From Rebecca billardiae RCC1528 (lineage: Eukaryota; Haptophyta): DNA of 64,000 nt. The notes below the pieces were generated by a model. The model was given only the letters and a program-made list of their open reading frames with translations, had not been told where the DNA came from and made no database searches. The stretch covers positions 310,001-374,000 of the forward strand of contig OZ251243.1 in the NCBI GenBank assembly GCA_965240325.2, in the 5' to 3' direction. Shown here piece by piece: positions 40,838-51,100 of this stretch. The position numbers and the translations under genes were made by a program. Position 1 is the first letter of the stretch; the number at the start of each line of letters is the position of its first letter.

Positions 40838-43800
40838 TCACCGCTCCAGCACGGAGTGCACTGACTCTGCAGCCTCTGGCGACGCCGATGACGCCGTAGT
40901 CGAGCGCACCTCGCGCAGCGCCGCCGGGCCCGGCGGCGGCCCTGGGTGTGCAGCACCGGCCCCGCGATGGCTCGCAGTCTCAGCCTCGGCTTCATCCGCC
41001 GCCGGGGCGCCGCCACGCTTGGGCGCCGGCAGCGGCGGCTGATCGAGCCGCTCGACCGCTCGCTCGCTGCCGTCGTCAGACTCGGAGCTCTTGCGCATGC
41101 CCAGCAGCCCGACCTCGCGCGCCCGGCGCCGGCTCGCCTCTGCGGGCGAGCTGGGCGCAGACGCGGCGAGGTTGGGCGGGCTGAGCTCGCCCGGCAGGGC
41201 CAGGTGGCGCATCGAGCCGCTCGCCGGCGCGCCGCGCGCGTCCGCATGCGCCGCGCCGCGCCGCCAGCTGAAGCCGCCCGACGCGCTCCACGCGCCCGCG
41301 CCCGACGGCGATGGCGCAGACTCATTGCGCGCGATAGCCGGCGGCGAGTGCATCTGTTGCTGCTGCTGCACGAGGCCGCTTGCCGCGCCGGCGGCGCTGT
41401 CCGGGCCGCTGTGCCGCAGCGCGTTGGAGGAGGACGCGGCCCAGCGGTCGCGCAGCCGGCCGAGCGGGCTCGGCTGCGCGGTCGGTGCGCCTCCACCGCC
41501 GCCGCCCGCGGCCGCGTTGCTCTGGGACTGCTCAAACGCCCACGTGAACGCGGCGAGGGCGCGGTGCACCTCAGAGTGTACGGTCACGTTGAACGCCTCG
41601 ACCGCCTTCTCCGAGGAGCCGCCCGCGTCCGGCGCGACGCGCGCGCGCTTCATCCCGAACGGCGCGCGCGGCCCGCCCCGCGCGCCGCCGCCGCCGCCCA
41701 CGCTCAGCAGCTCGGCCAGAAACGGCAGCGCGCCCGCGGCAACGCGCGCCGCGCCGCCCGACTGCGTCTCGTCACGCGAGCCGGCAAACTCTCGCTCGAT
41801 CAGCTCAAAGATCATGCGCCGGTCCGCCTCGACCGAGGCCTGCGCGTTGCGCGCGTCGAAGGCGACCAGCGCGGCCTCCACGCCCTCGCGGTCTCGGCGC
41901 AGCGCGCGCACCAGCGCCGACGCCTCGGCGGGCGCGAGCGTCAGATGCAGTGCCGCCGCGCGCTGCTGCCCCAGCTTACTCGATAGCCGGCCGCTGCCGC
42001 CGCCGCCGCCTTCGAAGCTGCCGCCGGTGGCGCTGCCGCCGGCGCCGCCCGCCGCCGAGCGCCGCCCGCTCCCCGCCCTCCGCTCGCGCACGCACTGCAT
42101 CAGCTCGTACAGGCACCACGCGCGCGTGAGCGCCACCGGCGCATCCCACGGGTCGAGCACCATCACCAACGTGCCGATCTCGCGCACAATCTCGCCGATG
42201 AAGCGCACGTCTGCGGAGACGTCCATCTGCCGGATGGAGAAGACTGCGGGAGGGGCGTGTGGGCGCGCGTGTGCGCGTGCGCACGCGGGCACCGACGACG
42301 ACGCGGGAGGGGGGGGGGGGCGCGTGCTCAGCACGCACGCACGCGCGCACCCGCCGCCCGCGCGCTCGCGCGCCGCGCGCTCGGAGGCTCCCGCGCGCGC
42401 CGCGCGCAGAGGCGAGCACCGTCGATCCAGCAGTACATCTGGGCGAGCTCGAGCTCGTGCCGCGCGGCGTGCGCCTCGAGCGCGTCGAGCAGCTTGACGA
42501 ACGAGCACGCCTGCGCGTGGCTCACGAACAGCGTCGCGCGCCGCACGGCGGGCAGCCCAGCCGACGAGGTCGAACCCAGCGACTGCTCGGCGTAGGAGAG
42601 GCCGCTCGAAGCGGTGAGCGCGCGCAGGTGCTGGCCGACGGCGGCGCTGGTCGCGTCGGCGTCGACGCCGTGCGCGGCGGCGAAGTCGCGCAGCGCCGCG
42701 TACGAGACGCCGAGCAGCCGGCGCACCTCGATCCCCTCCCGCAGCGAGCTCTTGCGGCTGCCGCGCGCGCCGCGTCCGCCCGGCCCGCGGCCGCTGTGTC
42801 TCGACGGCCGCGTGACGCGGATCTGACCGCTGAGCAGCGCGCCGAGGCCCGAGCTCGCGGTGCTCCTCGGCGTGGCCACCGACTCGGCGTAGATGCTGGG
42901 CAGCCCGGGCGAGCGCATCCGCACCGACGCCCCCGCGTCCGACTGCCCCGAGCCGCGCCGCGACCCCGCCGACGAGCGCGTGCGGCGTGAGGCACGCGTG
43001 TCGGTTGACGCGCGCGAGCCGCGCGAGCTCGGCACGTGCGAGGTGACTTGTGACGAGTGCGGCGTGGGGCGCGAGGAGGCGAAGAGGGAGGGCTGCGACG
43101 AGGCGTTCTCGGAGGAGGACGGCGGCACCGGCCCGGGCGAGCTCTGCCCGCTCGTCCGCACCGACGACAGCCTGCGCCGGCCCCTCCCGGCCGCGCGCGC
43201 ACACGCCTCTGCCGCCACGCGCAGCGGAAGCCTCACCACGCGCACGCCTACTGGGCGGAACGCTTCGATCTGCGCATAGGAGACGACGCCGTGCGCCGTG
43301 GCGGTCCACGCGGCGAGCAGCGCGCGCCGGGTCGGGCCGAAGTGCAGGTACGCCGGCGCCGCGCCGAGCGCGAGGCACACGCTGCCCGCCATCGTCAGCT
43401 TGAGGATGGCGAGCAGCCGACGCAGCACGGGCGGCGGGAGCACCGCGCCGAGATGCAATCTCGTGCGCCGCAGCAGCCGCGCGGCGAGGAGGGTGGAGAC
43501 GCAGTGCTGCACGAAGGGGAGCACGACGAGGAAGAGGGTGAGGCTGAGCAGGCCCGTCGCCACGCGCATCGCGCCGAAGAACGAGCCGAGCACCGCGAGC
43601 ACCGCCACCGCGCACGCGCCGCCCACGCCGCGCGGGTGTGCCATCTGTGAGATGTGTCCGGGCGCAATGCCTGCCGACTGCGTGGCCGCCTCGAAGTAGG
43701 AGAAGAAGAGGAGGGAGGTGACGGTGCACAGCGGCGTGACCAGCGCGCCGAGCAGGTACGACGCGGACACGGGAAGCACGCCCGTCGACTGCAGCGGGTC

Positions 43801-44634
43801 GAGCGCCACCTCCGCCAGCCGCAGCACGTTCAGACTCAGCTCGCTGAAAAGAATCACGTTGGCCACAGTGACGTGCGCGCCACCATCGAGTCGAATGTAC
43901 GCGTGCAGGCGGCAGAGGGCGAGCTCGAGGGCGGCGAGGGCCTGCAGCCCGACGAACGCGCGCAGCAGCGCGAACCACGCCGAGCGCCACAGCACCTGCC
44001 ACGCGCTCAGCTCCGACGCCGTGTGCGTGACGCGCGCGCGCACCGCGGCCGCGCGCGCCGCGCCGCCGCCGCCGCCGCCGTCCGCGCGCTCGCGCGCGTC
44101 GGCGCGGAGCAGCGCGTCGACGAGCGGCAGCGCGGCGGGCTGGGCGAGGTGGAGCGCGGGCGGGGACTCCAGCCAGCGCGCGTCGCCCGCCGCCCAGAAG
44201 TGCCGCGCCTGCCCAGGCACCTGGTCAAAGTGGCGCGTGAACGCGAGCGGAAAGTGAGCCCACAGGAGCGCGCCGCGCGCGCCCGCGGCGCGCGCGTGCT
44301 GCTCGTGGCTGCAGAGCGCCCAGTTCGCGTCGAGGTGCACGACGATCGCCCCCGCGAGCGAGCCGTTGCCCACGTACGCCGGCGGGCACCCCGCGTCGTA
44401 CGACCACGCCTCGCGCCGCGTGACGACAACGCGCCCGGACACGTCAAACTCGACGGGCGAGAACGCCTGCTCGGCGGCGACGAGCTCGAGGCCGACGAGG
44501 GACGGCGGGCCGTGCGTCACGACAAAGGCCCCCCGCGCGCGCCCGAGGGCGAGCAGCACCGCCGCGACCGCGCCGCGCGCGCGCGCGCGCCGGGGGGGTG
44601 GTCGCGGCGGGGCGGGGTCCCGTTGGCCCCGCAT
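40838..44634 (-). CDS. Multispanning membrane protein with cytosolic TIR-like domain (2 exons)
   Basis: Exons (minus) 44634-42420 and 42243-40838 give about 1206 aa; a start at 44691 would add 19 residues. The N terminus is signal-like (GAVAAVLLALGRARG), followed by an extracytoplasmic region of about 200 residues (GSLAGAIVVHLDANWALCSH). About seven or eight hydrophobic helices follow at residues 240-470 (SAWFALLRAFVGLQALAALE, VSASYLLGALVTPLCTVTSL, ACAVAVLAVLGSFFGAMRVA). A Ser-rich region leads to a TIR-like domain (about 697-830): RATLFVSHAQACSFVKLLDA, YCWIDVFS, then IGTLVMVLDPWDAPVALTRA and WCLYELM. This FVSH ... PWDxPxxLTRAWCLxE form is widespread in protist and algal proteins. The GT-AG intron (42244-42419) splits the Val codon of WIDV, and removing it restores the motif. 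The last 350 residues are low complexity. A sensor or receptor role is inferred; no ligand is evident. Confidence 0.72.
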
Positions 44635-45071
44635 TGCGACCCCTCCACCTCGGCGACTCCGAGAGAGAATCGCCGGAGACAACGGCGGCAACGACGACGG
44701 AGGGCGGGCGGCGCCGCGACGGGTGAAGAGCTACTGGCTATTCATCAGATTCAGTCATCAGTGCTCGAATCAGTGATGAATAAAGAGTACTTAAACTTGT
44801 AAACGAGAATGGACCCGGACGTTACTCATCAGCAGCCTGACGACTGACGACTTGATAGAACTACTTACTACTCCCGAGGCGATTTCGATGACGACGACCG
44901 TGATATGATGGAGGTGACGACTTCCCACGATATGATGATGACCGTCAAAAATGCCTGCAGGCAACGCCAACAGCTCGGATCTGCGTCAGCAGGTGCACGC
45001 AGAGAGGGCCGAGTGGAAGACGTGCACAGCGCATGCGCTGCCCGAGCTGCGGCACTCGAACAAGCTCCGTC
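44635..45071. other. Intergenic spacer
   Basis: Upstream of the TIR-like gene and downstream of the RING1 gene, both on the minus strand. AT-richer from 44740 to 44960 with gatgatgatgacc text. No gene seen. Confidence 0.5.
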
Positions 45072-47178
45072 TCACGCTCCGCCGCTCGTGGGGCCGTCGT
45101 CGACGGCGGTCGGCGCGATGGCGACCGGCGCGACGGGCGGCGGCGGTACCGTCACCTCGGCGGGAGGCGGCATGGGCGGCAGCGTCGGGCTGGCGGCTCG
45201 GCCCGAGACGGGCGTCGTGGCGCCGTCGGGGGGCACGTCGCCGTCCACGTCCGCTGCGGCGAGGGCCAGCGGCATGCCCAGCGCGGGCGGCTCCTGCTGC
45301 ACGTCCGAATACGAAAAACCGCTGGCGAGCCTGCGCACGCGCGCCGCGGGCCGCGGGCACGGCGCGCGCGCAGGAGAGAGAGAGGAAAGGCGGCGGCGGC
45401 GCATCGCGTGAGCCCGGCACGCTCGCTTGGTCGTGTGGGGAGCACGCGCCCACGCGCGCGCGCGCGCAGCCCGCCCTTCGGCCTGCACGGCGCTTGGCCT
45501 CCGCGCCTGCGCGCGCGCGCCGCCTGCGCCGCCCGCCTGGCCCTGCAAGCCAGCAGCCATCCTGCCGTCTCGTCGCACCCACCCTCGCCCTCCGCTCCCC
45601 CAGCTCTCCCGCACAGAGGGGCCCGCACCTGTACTCGAGCACGAGCTGCCGCTCGTCCGAGAGATACTCCTGCAGGATGGAGCCCAGGCTGAGGTCGAGC
45701 ATCAGAGAGGGCGGCGGCGGCGGCCGGCCGGCCGTGCCCTCCGTGAGGCGCAGGGAGAGCCTGAACGACGTCCATGCGGACTCCTTGAGCTGCAGCCGGA
45801 GCACGAGGAACTTGAGCACGTGGTGCACCTGCGGTGTGTGTGTGTGTGTGTGTGGCGGGGGAGGAGGCGGGCGGCACGCGGCAGGCGCGGAGGCGGGGCA
45901 GTGAGCGGGCAGGCGGCAGGCGGCGGGCAGCAGGCAGCGGGGGCAGCCGCAGCCGCAGGCAGCGGGGCAGGCAGCAGGCGGCGGGCAGCAGCAGGCAGCG
46001 GGGCAGCGGGCAGACAGCAGGCGGCCGCTCAGCGCGGAGGCCGCGCAAAGCCTCGCAGAGAGCAGGCGCTGCCTCAACGCCTCCGGCGGGCTCTGCCATG
46101 CCGCGCCGCGCGCGCACGCCGGCGCCGCCCGCACCTGCAGCCGGCGCGAGGTCTGCAGCACCTCCTTCTCCAGGTCGCCGAGGAACACCTCCTCCGGGTG
46201 CCGCACCACGGCGAAGGTGACGGAGTCCGGGGCCGCCTCGGTGCCCGCGAGCGCGGGCGCGTGTTGGTCCGAGGCGGCGGCGTGCGCGGGGCGCGGGCGC
46301 TTGCGCTTGCCCGAGCGCGGCGGCGCCGGCCGGCCCGGCGCCGGCTGGAGCAGCGCGTCCGCGCCCTCGTCCTCGTCCGTCAGCTCCTCCTCCTCGCCGC
46401 CGCGCGGCCGGCGGCCCGCGGCCGCCGCCTTCAGTGCAAGTCTTTTGGTGCGCACGGCGGCCTGCGCGCGGAGGATGCGCTCGCGCTGCTGCTTGGCGGC
46501 GAGCTCGCGCTCGTACTCCTCGAGCTCGTGGCGCGAGCGCGCCGCGAGCTGCTCCGCCTGCTTGTGCAGCTGCTCCTCGTGCGCCAGCCGCCGCCTCTCC
46601 AGCTCGCCGTAATTGTCGAGGCACGAGTATTGCTCCAGCTCAAAACCCTCGAGGTCGGGCAGCAGCGCGGCGATGAGCCGGTCGAAGTTGGCGTCGGGGC
46701 GGAGCGAGCGCCGCGTCGCCACGTGCCGCCTGCACGACGGGCACTCCTGCGCGCCGCGCGCGCGCCGGCGAGCGCGTGCGTGCGCGCGTGCGCGCGTGAG
46801 CGAGCGAGCGCCGGGCGCGCGGGGGGAGCCGAGCGCGCTGGCGGCGCGTGCGCGCACCTTCTTGCCCTGGCGCAGGCACTTCTCGATGCAGTTGTGGCAG
46901 AAGCGATGCAGGCACTCCGTCGCCACGGCGTTCTTGAGGATGCTGCGCGCGGCGCCCGCCCGAGGCGCGCGTCAGCGCGGCGTGGCGCACTGCGCGCCTC
47001 GCGCCGCGCCCGCGCGCGCGCACCCTAGGCAGACCGGGCACGAGAGGTCGGCGGCGAGGCTGCTCACGGGGAGCGAGGTCTCGTCCTCCTCATCGCAGAT
47101 GATCGGGTACGGCGCGTCGGCCCCCACGCGCACTTCGCCAGGCCCATGGCGGGCCATCACCGACGAGTGCCTCAGCAT
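45072..47178 (-). CDS. RING1: RING1-type Polycomb E3 ubiquitin ligase with RAWUL domain (5 exons)
   Basis: Exons (minus) 47178-47024, 46942-46858, 46746-46135, 45828-45629 and 45330-45072 give about 436 aa, all joins in frame with GT-AG introns. The spliced RING finger reads LSCPVCLGILKNAVATECLH, RFCHNCIEKCLRQGKK, ECPSCRRHVATRRSLRPDAN then FDRLI, and aligns throughout with RING1/RING2 of Polycomb repressive complex 1, including the SLRPDxNFD extension. A coiled coil with a basic stretch follows (residues 140-270). The C-terminal half has a RAWUL ubiquitin-like domain (VTFAVVRHPEEVFLGDLEKE, VHHVLKFLVLRLQL, GSILQEYLSDERQLVLEYR). In PRC1 this protein mono-ubiquitinates histone H2A. The last exon adds a Pro-rich tail and is the least certain join. 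A second in-frame ATG lies at 47157. Confidence 0.88.
45834..46035. repeat. Simple repeats in RING1 intron 3
   Basis: A (GT)n run at about 45834-45853, followed to about 46035 by degenerate gcaggcggc/gggcagcagg repeats on the plus strand. The intron is therefore pyrimidine-rich on the transcribed sense strand up to its CCGCAG acceptor. Confidence 0.8.
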
Positions 47179-48173
47179 GGTGGACGTGGGCTTGCCGGCT
47201 TGGCCTCGCCGCCACGGCCGCCCACCGCTCTTCCCATGATGGCGGGCCGATGGCGATCGGACGTGGGTATGGTAGGCACGTCTTCGTGGACCCTTCCAAC
47301 CACCGTCGCGGTCGCAGCATGATCGGCTTAAAGCCGCTCAAGCCGCCTGGTTGCTGCCTATCGGCCCACCGCGGTGGCCAGCTAGCATTGGGCTTGCTTG
47401 ATGCGGCAGCCGTTGAGGCGCAGAGTCGTCTGCGGCGCCCGAGCCGCTGTCAACGGGTGAGCGACGACAGTCGGGGAGCTTCCCCGTCGTCGCCGCAGCG
47501 CCAGTAGCAGAAGCTACAGCAGCAGCGACCGCGCGCGTATTGCTGAGACTCTGATCCGGCCTTACCAGTCAATACCGCGGAAGGCCCAGTCGACCGCGAG
47601 TCGCACGCCGCGGTCCGCGACCGGCGGGTCCGACTGGTCATGGACGCAGGCTGCCCCGGCGTGATTCACTGGCGGGCAGCATGGCGGCTCAGTAGCTGGC
47701 ATGGCGGCAACCGCGGCCGGCAGCATCGCAGGTCCTAGGCGGACGCCGCGATGACTGATGATATGCTGATGATTATGACGATGATGCCATCGTCATAGTA
47801 GTACAGAGCCGCTGACGGCATCGTCATTATTCGATTTCGGATCGGGCCACCGCCGCCGGCTCAGGCTCTCCCGCTCCGCGCCACTCTCTGCCACTCTCAG
47901 AGTGAGTCTCTCACGCTGCCGACGAGACTGATGATGAGACGATCAGTAGATATACTACTATATATATATACAATCTATACATCAGTCGTCGATCACGCGG
48001 ACAACGCCGAACGCGGTCATCCAGTCATCGACTCCGGCCGCGGCCTCAGGAAGTCTCTTCGCCGCCGCTCGGACTCGGCCTGTCTCGGGCACTCGGCGAC
48101 CGCCACGAGCTTGCTCGCACTGCGGCACTGCTCACGCGGACTGACTGCCAGTGACTCGGACGGTGGCGCTTCG
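47179..48173. other. Intergenic spacer
   Basis: About 1 kb upstream of RING1 and downstream of the pyrophosphatase-like gene. The 47740-47980 part is low-GC simple-type sequence (gatgatatgctgatgattat, tatatatata). Short frames on both strands carry no motif. It should include the RING1 promoter near 47180-47400. Confidence 0.5.
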
Positions 48174-51100
48174 TCACCTGCCGCCGAGCAGCTGCCCGAA
48201 GAGCCCGCTGCCGCAGTGCGCGACCGGCCCGCCGAGCGCAAGCGCGAGCGCCGCCCCCAGCTGCGCCAGCGCCATCACCGGCGGCCCGAGCGCGCAGCGC
48301 ATGACGCACGCAACCTCCGCAATGGCGGCCGCGCCGCCGTCGGCGCCGCCGGCCTCCGCGCCGCCGGCCTCGTCGCAGTCAAAGTCGGCGGGCGCGCTCC
48401 CTGGCCACGCGGCCTGCGGCCCGCCCTCCGCGCCGGGGCCCGCCCCGCCGCCGCCGCCCGCCGCGCCGCCCCACTGCTGCGCCGAGCCCGCCGAGCCGGC
48501 GCGCCCGCGCTCGGGCGGCGCGCCGCCGCCGCCGCCGAGCGCGCTCGCACCGTCCCAGACGGCGGCGGTGGTCGTCGCGCCAAAGGCGACGAGGGCGGCG
48601 GCGACGGCGGTGCCGAGCAGCTGCGCGCACAGCGCGGCGGTGCCGCCGAGCCAGCCCAGCAGCGCCGGTATGAGCAGCGCGCCCGCCGTCGCGGCTCTGA
48701 GCTCCGCGCGCGCGCGCAGCGTGCCCAGCCGCGCGCTGAGTCGAAAATCGGGCGGCGCGTCGTGTAGGGCTCGGGCTAGCCGGGACGCGGTGGCGGCGGC
48801 CGCGGCGTCTGCGCACGAGGCGTCGATGTGCTGCGCGGCGCTCTCGTGCGCGCGGAGGAGGCCGCTCGCGAGCAGCAGCGGCACCGTCGCGCCTACCATC
48901 AGCGCACATGCGCGCACGCCGCCGCCGTCACCGCCGCTGCCACCGCCGCCGCCGCCGCCGCCGGCCGCGCCGGCCGCGTGCGCGCGCACCCCAAGCCCCA
49001 GCAGACTGAGAGCCGCCGCGCCGCCGCGCGCACTCAGGGCGGGCAGGGCCGCGAGCTCGGCGACGGGCGGCGTGGGCGAGGGCGCGAGCCCCGCCTGCGG
49101 CCCAAACGCCGCGTCCAGCGCCGCCACGACCGCCAGCGCACTCAGCAGGCACCCACTGAGTGCATGCGCCGCCGCGGCGCTCCCAGCCGTCGCTGCGGCC
49201 GCGTGAAGTGCGTGCGTGCGCGCGCGCGCCGGCGCCGGCGCGTCGGCGAGCCAGCTGATGGCGTGCGCGCTGCGGGCGCTCGCGGCGAGGGCGGCGTGCG
49301 CGGCGGCGACGGGCGCGGCCATCGTGCCGCCACACGCCGCCAGCGACGCGCCGTACCCGCCGCCAAGCCTGCGGCGGGCGCGCGGCACGACGCGACGCGC
49401 CCCGCGGCGAAGGGGCAGGGCGCGCGGCGGGCGGGCGGCGCGGCGCGGGCGGGCGGCGCGTGGCCGCGGCGGTGAGTGCCAGGGGCGGTGAGGCGCGCTA
49501 GGCCGCGTGCTCGTGCCCGGTGCTCTCGCGCGCAGCACGCGCCCGCGCACTGTGCCCGCGCTGCGCCCGCACCGCGCCCACCCCGCACTCCGTGCCACGT
49601 GCGCGCCGTGCGCCGTGCGCCGTGCGCCGTGCGCCGTGCGCCGTGCGCCGTGCGCCGTGCGCCGTGCGCCGTGCGCCGTGCGCCGTGCGCCGTGCGCCGT
49701 GCGCCGTGCGCCGTGCGCCGTGCGCCGTGCGCCGTGCGCCGTGCGCCGTGCGCCGTGCGCCGTGCGCCGTGCGCCGTGCGCCGTGCGCCGTGCGCCGTGC
49801 GCCGTGCGCCGTGCGCCGTGCGCCGTGCGCCGTGCGCCGTGCGCCGTGCGCCGTGCGCCGTGCGCCGTGCGCCGTGCGCCGTGCGCCGTGCGCCGTGCGC
49901 CGTGCGCCGTGCGCCGTGCGCCGTGCGCCGTGCGCCGTGCGCCGTGCGCCGTGCGCCGTGCGCCGTGCGCCGTGCGCCGTGCGCCGTGCGCCGTGCGCCG
50001 TGCGCCGTGCGCCGTGCGCCGTGCGCCGTGCGCCGTGCGCCGTGCGCCGTGCGCCGTGCGCCGTGCGCCGTGCGCCGTGCGCCGTGCGCCGTGCGCCGTG
50101 CGCCGTGCGCCGTGCGCCGTGCGCCGTGCGCCGTGCGCCGTGCGCCGTGCGCCGTGCGCCGTGCGCCGTGCGCCGTGCGCCGTGCGCCGTGCGCCGTGCG
50201 CCGTGCGCCGTGCGCCGTGCGCCGTGCGCTGTGCGCCGTGCCGTGTGCGCTGTGTGGCCCAGTGCGCCTCCTTCCTCGCTCAGAACGGGATCAACCAAAT
50301 GCATGTCTCCGCACCGAGTGGCCTCTCGGAGGTGTATGCGGCTCCTCACCGCGAGGAGGCACAGGGCGGCCAGCGCCACACACCGCGCCCGCGCCCGCGC
50401 CCACACCCACACCCGCGCCCCCCCTTGTGCGCCGCCCTCACCGCCAAGGCGCCCCCCCCCCAGCGCGCGCTCGGCCGCGCGCCCCAGCGCTCGCTCACGA
50501 GGCCGGGGCCTTGGCTTTGCTCGCGCCGCCGCGCGCGGCCCCAGGCGCGCGCGCCGACGCTCGCGCGCGCGCGCATGCCGCACGCACCGCGCGCTCACAA
50601 ACACCGCCGCTAGCACCACCGCACCCGCCAGCGCGAGCGACCCACCCGCCGCCGCGACAGCCTGCAGCAGCGCGGCCGCGCCGCCGTGCGCAACCGCCGC
50701 GGCCGCGGCCCGGCGCGCGCTCGAGCGCGCGGGCGAGGCGGCGCGCGTCGCGACGGCGGCGACCAGAACGCCCGCCCAGATACCACAGAGCACGCAAAGC
50801 GCTCCGTGCCTGCGCGCGGCGCGCGTGCCCAATTTCAAAGCACAAGAAAAGAATAGAATGGGAATTGGGGGGGCGCGCGCGCAGCGGCGCGCGGCGCGGT
50901 GAGAGAGCGCCGCCGCCGTGCGCAGCGCAGGACGACACCACCGCCGCACGCTCCCCGCCGCCAGCGCACGCGGCACGCCCGGCGCGCGCACACGCCCCGC
51001 GCCGCGCCGCAGCCCCGCGCCGCGCCGCGCCGCGCGCACCAGTAGGCAAGGCCGTGCCAGCCGCCCGCGTCGAAGCCCGCTGCGGGCAGCAGCCAGCGGC

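Noticed and set aside
40532-41042. Frames running through the TA microsatellite (poly Tyr-Ile)
   Set aside because: Product of the dinucleotide repeat; no gene.
49604-50240. 7-bp repeat as a telomere
   Set aside because: CGCCGTG is not a known telomeric unit, and the array is inside a gene with sequence continuing on both sides.
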